Shown here: positions 44,046-56,465 of the stretch, piece after piece
How positions within the stretch are numbered: position 1 is the first letter of the stretch
Layout: every line of letters begins with the position of its first letter
From: Whalleya microplaca
Lineage: Eukaryota; Ascomycota; Sordariomycetes; Xylariales; Xylariaceae
NCBI GenBank assembly: GCA_022497155.1
Contig: MU385710.1
Location: 620,001 to 684,000 of the forward strand
DNA length: 64,000 nucleotides
Direction: 5' to 3'
Notes under the pieces: generated by a model
The model's input: the letters and a program-made list of their open reading frames with translations, nothing else
Told to the model about the DNA's origin: nothing
Databases searched by the model: none
Program-made: the position numbers and the translations under genes

Positions 44046-46475
44046 TGTGTGAGATGAGCGGGGTTGATGAATGATATCGGGGTCTTTAAAGAATGTCGGC
44101 TACGGAATATGTAGTAATCTTATCTCAAGGGTCTTGGTGTCGGCTGAACGAAAGGAGAGAAGCAATTATGATGGCTTTCAGTGTGTCAAATGAGAGAAAT
44201 GAGAGAAATGCGACAATGCGACGATGCGACAGTGCAATGTCTTACACGATTCAAATGATGGGAGTCGCAATCGCAATGGCAATTGCAGTCACAAGTCGCA
44301 ATTGTCAACTATGAAGACAAGGCTGTGTCTGTCTTAAGTGGGATGGATGTAATAGGGTACGCGAGGTGTAAACTATAATGAAATTAATAAAACGGGATGG
44401 GATAACAAGCTCTTGTTGCAGGTTGGCGGGACGAAATTCGAGAGGTTGGGGCCACCTCAGCTACTGATTGGTCAAAGCTCGAGTTCTGCAGGGTCCCTCA
44501 GCAGCGGCTCAGCAGCGGCTCTGCAGCTGTGCGCAGCTGTGCGCATCAGCACAGCATGAGCCGGGGTGACCTCTGCCTAGCGTTTAAGGCAGCCAATACA
44601 GCCCGCACTGAAGGATGCTTCTCTAGGTTAAGATATATGACGTAGCTTCAAACATCCACAGATATATATACCATCGTTAAGTTGCTGCTTTTATTTTCAT
44701 GAGCATTTCGCTAACTTACACCATTAGGCTATTTCCCCAAGTCAATGGAAGTGATGTAGTTGGCAATCAGCGATCGTGGTGGTAGAGATGCAAGTCAGGG
44801 GAAGTATTGAGATATCGAAGAAGGTTCCCCTGAAAAGGGACGGTATAAGCGGATGTCATGCTGAAATATGTAGATAGTAGAAACTGTTGGTGGAAGTTTT
44901 GACATGATAATTTCACGCAGTAACAGCCCATCTATACAGATGCATCCCTTACCAACATGGCTGCCGGTGCCATATCTTATCCCAACATCAAGGTGTTGTT
45001 CTAGACCAAAATTACAGGCGACATAAAAAATACGCATGTAAATGGAATCTGAGAATGACGAAATCTAAACTCAGACAGTGACGGCTCTTCTCTGGCTAGA
45101 CAATCATCATCTATCGGGTAGGAGACTTTCAATTCAATTCCAACTGACAGTATGGTACGGAGCTTCATTGATGACGATCGGTAAGCCTGGGACTGAGATG
45201 ACCGGAAAGACTTATATCTGTATTATCAATATATGAAGAACGGTAGCCAATTATCTCACATATCGAGGAGATTTTCTCATTTTAGTCCAGGACTATTATA
45301 TATCTCAATCCACAAGAATGGCGTCTTCGGCTGTGTTTATGATTCAGTCCATGTGCAGCACCTACACCGCAGGTGTTCATCCTCAGTGTCGGATTAACTA
45401 TCACCAATCAGCACCTCTATCCACAACACCATGTCCCTCTGGCCTTCCATAGGTATTGTATCTGCGCATAGTGTTCAGTATGACCATTATTGCAATGTTG
45501 ATCTATCGTACTGAACAAAGAAACGATACCATGGCAGTGATGAATATAAACTGGCTGTTTCACAACAGTTAACAAGATGGAGAGTCGACATCACCAGATA
45601 TGGACATAAGGTTTCATCATTAGCTAATAGCGCTAGAGATAGCCTAATATGTAAACTCTTTGCCCTGTTAGATCTGTACATACATATGCCGGGTTAAATA
45701 GAGCGAATCAATGATAGGGATGAACAGAGGAGGGGGCGGGGTCATGATCTAATCTTATCGATTTCATCTAATCAGATGGTTATATGGGACCGTTTTCGTG
45801 TAAAGCAGCCGGGGAAAGAAATGAACTAACCGCGGAATAGCGAACCCCGAGAGGGAGCTAGCGGACGTGTCTCTTATCTACGAAAGCGAGTTTCGGAGTT
45901 GGTGATGAGAGGATTTGTGGAAAACCTGCGCTTCCACGGTAGCCATTCTTACATGATTGCTCGTCTATGGTTCTTATCCTATTACTCTTCTCTCACTTGA
46001 GTGATTTGTGGGGACTGTCAAAGTCCTGACCCGAGATTGTGGGTCAGTTTGACATCCGTAACGTAAGGTGGCCCCGGGGTACGATGAGAGACCGCTGGTA
46101 ACACCGAGGTCACCTCCAAAAAGATCCTTACGAGAGACTCATAATTCACCGCAAGCCTATATCGCATTCGGATAAATGTGTGATGCATAGCTAAGAGAAC
46201 ATTAAACAAGTTTTAGTTAAGATGGACATCGATGAGTAGAGCACAGCTGATTTGAACTAGTGTATCAACCTACCCCGTATGTACTGCACCGCGACCTCGG
46301 CGTTAGCAAGTGGCCGAGCTCGCTCTCGGTCGGCGATAGATCGAATACATGCTCTCAGGGGTAACCACGTAGTACAAGTTCTTAAATACGCGCTTGACCT
46401 CGGGAAATCTTAGAGGCGCTTTCAGATATAACACGATGTAGAGTGTACCGGAATTTTTTCACTCTCACACATTCA
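44046..46475. other. Long non-coding region
   Basis: About 2.4 kb between divergent genes. It holds GAGAAAT/GCGACAAT mini-repeats near 44190-44230 and CAGCAGCGGCT/GCAGCTGTGC word pairs near 44505-44545. The rest is AT-rich with no exon recognised. Confidence 0.55.
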
Positions 46476-47952
46476 ATGGATTCAGAAGGCAACATGGCTG
46501 GGGCTTTGAGAAACGTCGTTGTCGTTGGCGGGTCTTACGTCGGCGTGGTAAGCTACACTTCATTCCCCTACCAGTAAGATTCATCAGTCTATTAACAATA
46601 AGTCAACATAGGTTACCTCGCAAGGGCTGGCCAAAAGCCTGCCAGCAACCCATCGAGTAAGTTATGCGACCATCCACGGAATTCTGATAACTGCAAATAC
46701 TAATCATGTATCACAGGTACTTCTCATTGAGCCACACACTCACTTTCATCATTTATTCGCTTTCGTAAGGCGTTCCACCCCTCATAAGTGGCCGGATTAT
46801 ACGATTAGCTATTCTGGAGCTTTTCTCTCAAATCCAGTTCATCAATTCATGATGTTCGTCTAATACTGATCCTCTGACAGCCCCGTTTCGCAATCTTACC
46901 TAAGCACGAACATAAGGCTTTCATCCCGTACACCACAACCTTCGCATCAGCGCCAAATCCTTCTGCTCATGCCGTTGTGACGGCACGAGTGTCTAGTCTC
47001 TTACCTGACCGCGTAGTTCTAGACCGAGAATGGCAAAGCGTGCGCGAGATCCCCTTCGACCACTTGGTCGTCGCAACAGGAACCCGGCTGCAGGCTCCAG
47101 GGACCATGGAATTCGACGACAAGCCATCGTCGGTGAAGTACCTCCAGGATTACCAGGAGCGTATCAAGCAGGCCAAGTCCGTTCTGATTGTTGGCGGGGG
47201 AGCTGTCGGCGTCCAGATGGCAACAGATCTCAAGGAGATTTATCCGGAAAAGGAAGTCATCCTTGTGCATTCTCGGAATCAACTGATGCCCCTGTATCAC
47301 GAGAAGCTGGATGAGATTATCAAGGCAAGGTGTAAGGAGTTAGGTGTCAAGTGAGTCCTGCCACCAACCGCTAAGGGGTTCCTTGTTCTCGGATCCTAAT
47401 GCGAATGAAGGCTCGTGCTCGGGTCCCGTGTCAACCTCCCAGCGGGCGGTCTCCAACCGGATGCCACGACGGTCTCACTCCAGAACGGCGAAAGCCTCAC
47501 AGCTGATGTGATTATCCCGGCAACAGGACAGACGCCCAACACGCAGTTCTTGTCTAGTCTTCCACCTTCCTCGCCCGACTCAATCATCAACCCGGCCAAT
47601 GGCTTCATCCGCGTCAAACCCACCCTGCAGTTCCAGGACCCGAAGTATCCGAACATGTTCGCGGTCGGCGACGTGGCCGATAGCGGCGCGCACAAGGCGG
47701 CGCGCCCTGGCGCCGGGCAAGGTCAGGTCCTAGCCAAGAACATCCTGGCTATGATCGAGGGACGCGAACCCAGCAACAATATCGATGTTGACCCGCCGGG
47801 TATCCACCTGACGTTAGGCCTGGTGAGCTCCCTGTTGCGCGGGTTTGGTGTTGGAGATAAGCTAATGTTCACAGACGAAAAATCTTCTGTTCGGAAATCC
47901 GGATAAGAGAAAGGGTGAAACCGAGCCTTTCATTGTTCATAGGGATGAGTAA
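46476..47952 (+). CDS. FSP1/AMID-like FAD-dependent oxidoreductase (374 aa)
   Basis: Six exons: 46476-46547, 46612-46656, 46717-46764, 46881-47350, 47411-47822 and 47875-47952. Two Rossmann motifs are clear: FAD-binding NVVVVGGSYVGV near the N-terminus and NAD(P)H-binding SVLIVGGGAVGVQMA in the middle; VATGTR and MFAVGDVAD are further FAD contacts. HLTLGLTKNLLFGNPDKRKG at the C-terminus appears only when a 52-bp intron (47823-47874) is removed; reading through gives an unnatural tail. The family includes mammalian AIFM2/FSP1 and fungal AIF-like NADH:quinone reductases. Here it is probably a soluble or membrane-associated NAD(P)H:quinone oxidoreductase. Confidence 0.9.
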
Positions 47953-50246
47953 GTTGCATTTATACATGCGAACAAATGGCACAGAAGCTAATGATGAAGC
48001 AGTGGTCAAGCGGACATGCATATTAATAATGTGTGGACTAGGCGTGGTGCTAATGTGAAGAGCGAGCAAGACTACCACCTATAGATCGGGCATGGAAGGA
48101 GGGTTACCGATAGATATATTGGTTGTGTATTGCACATTCTCCGTGTTGGTATTTGTAGACGACCCAGCAGGTAAAGGAGAACTAAGAGTTATAGATGTCA
48201 TTCCATATTGAAGAGTCGTGGCATTAGGATATTACTACGTAGACAATCACTCTCAACTGCAATCCACATGATATAACTATGCGCCCAGTCCTAGAAGGGG
48301 GTATTGGGCGACTCGATTAGTGATAATTATCACTTATTTTGATGAGTACCGACTCGAATAGAGGGAAAGTTTCATCTAAACCCGCTTATGCTAGGTACTC
48401 GTTATCATATTCGCCAGTAATGGGGTCCATCATCGCAGTGCATGCCTTGCAAGTCCAGCAATTACTTGGCTTGTATAAGCCACTGAAGATCATATGGATT
48501 CAAATGAGTCTGGGAATGTAGTGGAATACTCATGTTCAGTGTCCTTTGCATGTATTTTACATATAACCACAACCACCCTCCTGTACATCTTCAGCATCAG
48601 TTAAGTAGCTCAATAGGCATCCATCAATATCCAGTCCGCATTTTTGCTCAAAATTTGGCTCACATTAATTGGATTTATTTAGTGCTAGGGCAAATTCAAG
48701 TCTGTTTACCGGAAGCCTTCACATATTTCAGTACATGAAGAAATTCACACTTTCTATATGACAATCTCATGATGTTTTCAAGTAGTAAGTTGCCAGCACC
48801 GATCCTATTACCCTTTTTTCAGATTAATAGCTACTATGTGTGCATATGTAGTTACACGTTTACTATGTGAGTGTTTCTCCTGGAGAAGTCTTTTTAATCC
48901 CAGAGGTTCAGGGGCAGGTATGAATGTCGGTTAGCAGATGACCAATCAAGCCAGGTTGTACATCCCGTCAATTCAATAGTAGAATTTTTGAAGTTTTTAG
49001 TAGCTTTGGAATCCATTCAGATAGCTGTTGATACTTTCAGACATGAAAGCTGATAAACATGCTGAACTTCTAGCAACCATTCTTCGTTAGAGTCGATTGT
49101 CATGGCTTCTCTAGATGTGAGTATTTACTTACTCCAGCTCGTCACCAAGCATATATGCATTGATGATTGAGTTTACCCTCACTTACCTAGACGAACAACT
49201 CTGAAAGTTTCGGCACTGATAATCTGATAACTTTAAATCATTAGAGTTATTGAGAGGTATAAGTGCTGTGTGGACACTAAAACGTATTTTTTTTGGATGT
49301 ACAAAGAGTGAGACCAGTTCTACAACGATGAATTTGCATATCTCGTGTCGTTGAAATATGTGACTGATAGTAGTTGAGTGACCCGAAGTCCAAGTCAATG
49401 TGTTTTCATCATTTCTACCTTTTCTACGATGTGACATTTCATAGCGGGGCATCTAACATGGATATATACAAGTAATTAGGTAGATTTCATCGATATACTG
49501 AATGGTGATCCACCGACTTCTGATTGATCTTCTGTCATGATCCAGATATACGGGAGCAATGGCAAGAAAAAGTTACTACGACCATTCAGTGTTACGGCCG
49601 ATGTGGACGCTAGAAAGCAGCCTTCACTCCAAAGATGAAGGAAAAGGCACGCTTGTGTTAGAATGAATAGACATGCTGATCCATGGATAGCTGGAGGATA
49701 TGACGAGGATGCTTTATTTGGGGAGGATTAATGTTCATGTGTTGAAATTAGATACACGATAGGAATCTGAGGTAAATGTGAGGAGCACAGTGAGCTCTTG
49801 AGTGCTGGGTGAAGCTAGAAGGGAAGGGAAAATTTCTAATATACGGAAAGGTGACGGTCATATTTATGTGAATGTATGTGTGTACTTGTATGAAAACATG
49901 AAAACTATGATATCCAAGTGATACAGCACTTCCTTTGGGTGCGCGCTCAACACAGGTCAACTGAAGCCACCCAAAAGACGTCGAGAACCGTAAAATAAAC
50001 AGAGCAGCCAACCCAAAGAATTACCATACAACTAAAAGTACATGAATGCCCAATATTCCCAAATCGTAAGTATCGTAATGTCGTTTCGTGTCATGATGTT
50101 CATGAGTCATGGGCGATATTATTTGTACAGTCCTGTGGGTATCTCTAACAGAAAAACGATGTGCATTGCCATCTCGTCTGGCGCCCCGATTAGTAGCTCC
50201 ATACACGGCATTGCATTTGCACGCAGAGCTCATCGGGTGAAGAGGC
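47953..50246. other. Long AT-rich non-coding region
   Basis: 2.3 kb without a recognised exon. Frames at 48339-48738 and 49183-49452 lack protein-like features. The right end has two similar GCTCATCGGGTGA words at 50228 and 50304, the second of them inside the neighbouring gene. Confidence 0.5.
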
Positions 50247-51032
50247 TCAGGGGTCGATTATGTATGCTATGCTCGTCCGGTCGGGGTTCAATATCGATGC
50301 CATGCTCATCGGGTGAGGTCCGCCGGGCGTTGTGCGTGCGCGTGCGACGGGCGCGTTGAGCACGGGTGGGGGCGCAGGTCGGTTGAGGTGCACCCTATAA
50401 GGATTCAATGTCAGAATTTATTCAGCCTAGACAGTATGCGGAGGTGTCGGGAGCAAGTTACTCCTAAATATGCCACAGTGGGGATTCTTGCCCGTGAGAC
50501 AGAATGGAGGATAGGAAATGAGGAAGGACGCTACTCACATTGGTGGAGGGCAGTGCAGGACACCTACAAGGACTTCCGCAGACCACGGCATGGCACGTAG
50601 TCTCTCTTGAGTGTCGGGGCTGTCGACACGGAAAGATGCCGGGCTCTGAGGACTGACAGAAGGCGATCCCTCTAAGGCGGCGGGACTGTCGACACGGAAA
50701 GGCTCTGGGCTCCGAGGACTAACGGAAGGCGATCTCCCCAGGGTGCCGGGACTGTCGACACGGAAAGGCTCCGGGCTCGGAAGTCTAAAGGAGGGAGATT
50801 TAGGAGTATATGCTACATGAGCAGTGTGTACTCCACCTCCGTTCGTTGCGTTGCGCCGTGGTTGGTTGCCTCCAGTGGAGGGCGACGACGAATATCGCTG
50901 GTTCTCTTCCTTTTGGTCGCCTTGGCGTGGCGACACACTCTTTTCGGACCTCGCGAGTGCTGTAGGACGTCCCTCCGAATAAAACGATTCAAAGGAGGGA
51001 GTGGGAGAGCGAGGGTCATCGTGCTTCGCCAT
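50247..51032 (-). CDS. Disordered protein with 22-residue repeats (213 aa)
   Basis: Two exons: 51032-50539 and 50394-50247. The junction CCPPP-M at a GTGAGT donor and TTATAG acceptor extends the frame by about 50 residues to a natural stop. The N-terminus is polar (MAKHDDPRSPTPSFESFYSE). The core has three tandem copies of a 22-residue unit built around SPEPFRVDSP and SPSVSPRS, rich in SP sites that proline-directed kinases could use. The C-terminus is Pro/Arg-rich and ends SIAYIIDP. No globular domain, signal or membrane segment is seen. Function unknown. The gene lies head-to-tail behind the Hal2-like gene on the same strand side. Confidence 0.6.
50605..50785. repeat. 66-bp coding tandem repeat, about three copies
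   Basis: The word GTCGACACGGAAAG recurs at 50622, 50688 and 50754, a period of exactly 66 bp. The unit keeps the reading frame of the minus-strand gene and encodes 22 residues. Confidence 0.85.
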
Positions 51033-51483
51033 TCTTTCAGCAATAGAACTATAGTGTTCTGAACGAAGTGTGAGGGGCTGTGTAGAAAACGATGTTTTGA
51101 TGGGATGTATGTAGTGGTTCTGGGTGAATGCTTTTCGTTAGGAAATACGGTGTTAAAGTACAGGGTCAATGAGACTTGAAGACTCCAAATCCAGCCAGCT
51201 AGAGCGGAGGATGGCCTTCTATATATGCCCAATACTTACGTACTACCGTACGCAATACCTTCCGCTAGAAAGCATTCGAGAAAATAAAAAAGAAGAGCGT
51301 CTAGGAAAATAGAGAGTTAGGAAAAGGTAGTTTTCGCGTATGGCCAATGAGAATGGCTAGGTGTTTGAGTTTAGGGGTTGTATATGAACCAAAGCTTAGC
51401 TTAGAAGGTATAGATTGTGTAGCAAACTTTGAAACTATGATAGCCGTAAACGCTACACTGCATTCACTGCGCTTTCCATAAAC
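51033..51483. other. Spacer
   Basis: Promoter and leader of the repeat protein gene, and the 3' flank of the Hal2-like gene. No further element recognised. Confidence 0.6.
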
Positions 51484-52572
51484 CTAGGCAAGGAGATATG
51501 CCTTCCCTTGTTCCCGCAGAACTTGTTGTACCATCTGGAGAACTATTCCATGTGTCGCTCTTGGAGCGGCGACAAACCCGTGGTTGGCGACCATCTTCCT
51601 TCCCACACTCAAGTCGATGTCCTTGCCATCTATATCCGTGATTTTTCCGCCGATCTCTTCGAACAAAAGCATCGCCCCTGCATGGTCCCAGATCTTTCCA
51701 GTTCGGGTCCGCTGTTTGTAAACCCAAATGGTCATATCTGAGAGCCCTAGTCCTAGGGTCACCCACCGGAGAACCCACGCCAGTAGATCACAGCCGCGAG
51801 ACTGAATTCCAAGCCTTTCCTGAATCAGCTGGTGGGCATCATCGACTCCAGAGTCCAGCATGTTATAACAGGAAACAGGCCGGAGGTTTTTCGGCTCTGT
51901 TGTCTCAGGAATTGGTTCGATCTTGCGAATCTGGACTTCGTGTGGCGAACCCGTCAACGGGCGGACATACGTGCCGTAGCCCTTGGCTGCAAAAGCGATG
52001 GAACCCCTTCCTGTTGGGTCTATAGTATCGTTTGTAACGGGAGACTGAGGGTCAACCGAGATCGTCGGACAGCCCACGATACTGAGAACTTGTTTACTAC
52101 CTTCGAGCAGCGCAACATTGATAGCATAAGCCTGGCGCTGAACGAACGTCTTAGTGCCATCGATAGGGTCAAAGACCCAGACCCTTCCTGCACTCAAACC
52201 ACCAGGTTCCCCAAAGCCGCACCAGTCAATCATCTCGCACATCTGTGCTGGTGACTCGGGGAGCTTGCAGAGTGACTGTGCCTCATCATCCTCTAATCGT
52301 TGCAGCAATTTCCACACGCGATCGAGGAGGGCTGGATTACTTCTCAGATCTGCTGCAGATTCTTCTCCAACGAACTTGTCGCTAGGGAAAGCATGGTGGA
52401 TGCTGGCTGTTAGCAAAGCTTGGATTGCAAAATCGGCTACCGTGACGGGACTGAGGTCATCTTTCTCGATAACTCCCTTGTCTTCAATTGAGATCACAGC
52501 TTGACTAAGTTTAGCTGCTGATTGAATAGCGCTGATTGCCACATGCAGCTCTGGGGAGTAGGGACTGTTCAT
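51484..52572 (-). CDS. MET22: 3'(2'),5'-bisphosphate nucleotidase, Hal2/Met22 type (362 aa)
   Basis: Single exon of full family length. The Mg/Li-sensitive phosphatase signatures are present: metal-binding Asp in VTVADFAIQ, GEES at 69-72, DPIDGTKTF at 135-143, and the second metal motif WDHAGAMLLFEE starting at residue 295. DIDLSVGRKM near the C-terminus is also characteristic. The enzyme hydrolyses 3'-phosphoadenosine 5'-phosphate (PAP) to AMP, clearing the by-product of sulfate assimilation, and in yeast is the target of lithium and sodium toxicity. It is functionally related to the sulfur-pathway cystathionine synthase at 19-20.6 kb but not linked to it. Confidence 0.95.
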   Translation of the reverse strand: MNSPYSPELHVAISAIQSAAKLSQAVISIEDKGVIEKDDLSPVTVADFAIQALLTASIHHAFPSDKFVGEESAADLRSNPALLDRVWKLLQRLEDDEAQSLCKLPESPAQMCEMIDWCGFGEPGGLSAGRVWVFDPIDGTKTFVQRQAYAINVALLEGSKQVLSIVGCPTISVDPQSPVTNDTIDPTGRGSIAFAAKGYGTYVRPLTGSPHEVQIRKIEPIPETTEPKNLRPVSCYNMLDSGVDDAHQLIQERLGIQSRGCDLLAWVLRWVTLGLGLSDMTIWVYKQRTRTGKIWDHAGAMLLFEEIGGKITDIDGKDIDLSVGRKMVANHGFVAAPRATHGIVLQMVQQVLREQGKAYLLA

Positions 52573-54342
52573 GGTACCAATGTGCGTACCATGTGGTGTT
52601 CTTTGGTGTTCTTAGAGGTTGTGAGATGAGGCTTTATTGGTCAGACTTTAGAGGTCGGTTTTACCTTATATACCGTGCACGGACCAACCCGACAATAATC
52701 GAACCTACCTACCTAGCACCTGCAGTCTAGTTAGGCTGCTCTAATGTTAGGCTAGGTAGCTCCATCTTATAGGTACCTAAGTACGTACTAATGGGGGCAA
52801 CCTAACGCTGGAAGTTGCATACGGTAGTCAAATGTGCGTTTTGTTTTTTTTCTTCTTCAATTCTTAATGGTTTCCGTAGATAGGATGAATCATGCTTCAG
52901 CCAGTAAACATCATGTCATATAACTCAAAATGCCTTTACACTCATTCAAATACAGTTTAACAATCGTCAAATAATAAATGAATTGATCCTACAAATAAAG
53001 TTGCTGTTCAAAATTTAGTCACAAAACGGGTATTATAGTTTAAGTTTGGTCTACAGGACTTACTTCCCTGTAGACTTGATACCTTCCATACTGTGACTTC
53101 TTCACTCTGATATGTATAGCACAGCCAAGAGGCTTGAGTTATGCTAAATAAATTCTAAGGTCATGAAATATATTGTGTAATGATTTGTGCGCACCATTCA
53201 TTACCTACTGTGTAGTTGACCTTGTATATACATACATAACTAAAGTTCACCCTGGACGCGCAGAAAATCTGCCCATGTTCGTCGTTATGGTTCTGTAGCC
53301 TCTGCGGGCTCCGTATCTGTCCTGATCATAAACGGCTTCATCATCGACCGCCGCCTCCAGTTTAGGGTTTCAGCGATCGGACAAGTTGTAACTGTGTGAA
53401 GTGTACAGAGTATATTTGAGCTAAAATTAAGTAGAATTAGTCAATTAGGTAGCGCGCCGTAGAGGCACGACCACTTGCCCAACTTAATACATTGCCAACC
53501 ACTTCCACTCCCAATTCCTAGAGCTTAACATCGACTCATCAAGGCATGCCTCTTTAGGTTCGGCTGAGGCGTTCCAGGTAATTAGTTACTCTTTACAGTG
53601 TTGGAACTCATGTTGCTAGAGTATCATCAAGTAAAAGTAAGTAACAATTTCAGCAAGTCAGTTTGGCTTGATTCGTCAGGCATCCCCATCATTCTCAAAA
53701 TTTTCAAAATTATTTGAGAGATAAACTAGCATGTTTTACGTATAAAGGAGAGGCAAGTATAAAAGCTGTTCGCTATTGATGGACCGTATATAGCAAATAA
53801 ATTCTTAGCAATATCGCGAAATTGCCATGATACGTTAGGTATATAACTGTAATTAATCTAACGATACTTATGAATGAACCGAATTTTCAAAGAGAGATTC
53901 TAGTTATCTAAAACGACTAAACTGAGTGAAATCGAGGTATTATACTTCGCTGGCACATTGTATATCATTTGGGCTTTTAGATTACGCTTCACTGCCTATA
54001 AGTATTACACTGAACGCGGTATGCATGGATTAGTAGGCACGAAAAAGGTCACAGTTGGTTTAATCAACCATAGAAGGCCATGATATCAATCCTCATTATG
54101 CATAGAAACATCTACCTGCTTGGGGTAATCCTCTGTTGCAGTAGATTGAATATTAGTATCAAAGGACTGCCTTAGGTAACACTTCTGTATCAGATGCATC
54201 CTAACGTCTACCACCTGTTCACTCTTGGTGATGAGAACTTCTGATTTTTCTCATGATTCAGGTTTCGCCATACTCATGGCCGTTGTTATTGGCAAACATT
54301 TCCCCTCAAATATCCCAATCCTCAATGTAACCCTGTGTACAT
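52573..54342. other. AT-rich non-coding region
   Basis: 1.8 kb. The first 250 bp are the Hal2-like promoter with several CCTACCTAC/TAGGTA words. The remainder is AT-rich with no exon recognised. Confidence 0.55.
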
Positions 54343-55152
54343 TTACCACCCATTGCCACATCCCCATTCTTGATCAGTCTTATCATGATCTTGTTCGACA
54401 GGCTCGCGACCTTGCTGGAATGAACGGTTCTTGTGTTTTGCATTAGTTGCTAGTTGATTGGGAAAGAATCGAGAGTAGACAGCAGTGCTCCCTTTAGCAC
54501 TTCCCGCGGTCTTGTCAACTGGGATGATACGCCCGGACCCACTGGCTCTTCCTCCGTGACCATTTGCACGGTGATGCTGACTCTCAACTGGGCGTAGAGG
54601 TGATGGGCGTAGAGGGGATAGTTGTAATGGAAGTGAATCCCAAGCCGCTGTATTTCCTGTGTTCGGATTCGGTCGTGGAACCAAGACCTGCGATCCAGAG
54701 CGACCGGCTTGTTCTTCAATGTGACGGCTGGTCAGGCCACTATTACGGGCATCGTTTCGAGCCGGATGCATGTCTCTGAACGCCGCCTGATTATCGTAGC
54801 GCTCGTTTGTGACTGGGAGCGGGTTTTCCCTTGTGAGGAACTTGACCCCGAGCGTGTCTATGAAGTTGCGCTTGTAGATCATCTCGTACTGGTCCTCGAG
54901 CTCGCGGTCGCTGAGGTCGAGAAGGTTGGGATCGTTGATGGCATTGCCTTGCCACTGCATGCGTACGTTGCATCTGTAATCCCATCCTAGTGCCTGGATA
55001 TCTATATTGTGAGTTTCCATCACTGTGCGGGAGATTAAGTCTTGAAGCGACTGCCGAAATCTGCCGGCTGTTGCGAAGCTCATGACTTCAGCCTTGAGAG
55101 ATGAGCAGTAGACGCAATGCATGTGATCCATTTCAACCAAGATAGTAGGCAT
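54343..55152 (-). CDS. Hypothetical protein with N-terminal CxxC (269 aa)
   Basis: Single exon starting MPTILVEMDHMHCVYCSSLK. The first 120 residues look folded, with HCVYC near the start (possible metal site or redox pair), then helical RFRQSLQDLISRTVME and the acidic LLDLSDRELEDQYEMIYKRN. The C-terminal half is disordered, with a small internal duplication (LSPLRPSPLRP), Gly/Arg stretches and a charged end. No signal or membrane segment. I do not recognise a family. It is divergent from the Trk gene with a 1.3-kb spacer, which says nothing about function. Confidence 0.65.
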   Translation of the reverse strand: MPTILVEMDHMHCVYCSSLKAEVMSFATAGRFRQSLQDLISRTVMETHNIDIQALGWDYRCNVRMQWQGNAINDPNLLDLSDRELEDQYEMIYKRNFIDTLGVKFLTRENPLPVTNERYDNQAAFRDMHPARNDARNSGLTSRHIEEQAGRSGSQVLVPRPNPNTGNTAAWDSLPLQLSPLRPSPLRPVESQHHRANGHGGRASGSGRIIPVDKTAGSAKGSTAVYSRFFPNQLATNAKHKNRSFQQGREPVEQDHDKTDQEWGCGNGW

Positions 55153-56465
55153 CTTGAGTAGTATCGTGGAGAAAAGGTACGTATTGGTTGATTTTTAATG
55201 TTTTCCTCTATGCCAAATCCAGGGGGGTGGAGATCTGGTTTAGTACTCAGAGCGGAAGGACAGTTCAGGAGCACAGGATGAAGTATTATTATACCCCAGA
55301 ACAATAATGCCCTCTTGGCTTCAATGATATCATGAATTCGCAGAGATGGGCGTAATACTTCATTATCACTCTCTTTATTTTCATCACCCTTCTCATTCCA
55401 TTCAGTCCCTATGCATCTCAACTAGTGTGAACGAAATCTTAGTTTCCTCTTCATTCAGATACTTATGCGTGCCTTACAATGAGTGAAGTGAGCCAGCACA
55501 AAAGCAACATTTCTTACAATATTAGGACATTGTATCAATCCCTTCGTTTTTAACTTGCAAGATATCAAGATATGGGAAGAGATTTAGATAGGTACCGAGA
55601 ATTAGCATATATGATCAGTAATGAGCACTCTCATCCGTGCCTTGAAACGCATTAGTGAGATAATGTCAATTTATGAGTATGGATGCAAATTAAGGCAGAA
55701 CTGTGATTTGTATCTGAAAGCTTACCAATTTAGCTATTCTCAATCTCATGAAACTATGATTCAGTAATTGATTCTTAGCAATTTGATGCGCTCCTACAGT
55801 CACTATGTCAAAGGACTCTTGGTAGCCAATAATACCCTTGACATGTTCTTTATTACCATCATTTAGCGATTGCGCATGCCTATACTAATAATGAGTTGTT
55901 GTAGTTGTGTTGTTCAATCTAATGATCTCACAACTCAACTCCAATAAAAGTCTCTTTGATACGATACCGGTGCACCTAAAAAGCATTTAAACAGGCTGTG
56001 TGTATGTACTTAGGTATGGTCTCAGTGCTTTGCATCTGTACACAATTGATCCCACACCGGAATGTTGGCAGCTTGTGATTGAGTGTTTTATTTAGCGCCT
56101 AATAAGTATTGATGTCATGTAGTCCACAGTGACAGGGGGGCAAGCTACATGTACTTAGTGTCGCAATACAACTGAGAAAATTCCCTGCAGCCTTCATGTT
56201 TTAATCAGGCCATGACGAATTCTGTGCTGCCATGCTGCCATGCTGCCATATCGGATATGTATATTGCTTATTGATGTGTGTGCCATGCCAGGTACCCAAC
56301 CGCATGTCTGAGAAAGCATGCGGCCTAAATAGTCGGTTCGCTACCCTGCGAGAAGTGAGCTTATTAATAACCCCCAACTTTGAATAAATCGCTAAGCTCT
56401 TACACGACTCGTAGGGCAAAATATGGGCGATCTACTCCAGTTTTTGCCAATTCTGACTGCCCTAC
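55153..56465. other. Divergent promoter region
   Basis: Lies between the hypothetical protein and the Trk gene. AT-rich; CCATGCTGCCATGCTG repeats near 56227-56245. No exon recognised. Confidence 0.55.

Noticed and set aside
47823..47906. Read-through end of the FAD oxidoreductase (stop at 47904-47906)
   Set aside because: Removing a 52-bp intron with a good donor, branch site and acceptor restores the family-like C-terminus, so the read-through is probably an artefact of no splicing.
19015..52572. A sulfur-metabolism gene cluster (cystathionine beta-synthase and Hal2-like)
   Set aside because: The two genes are 31 kb apart with many unrelated genes between and no shared regulation visible.
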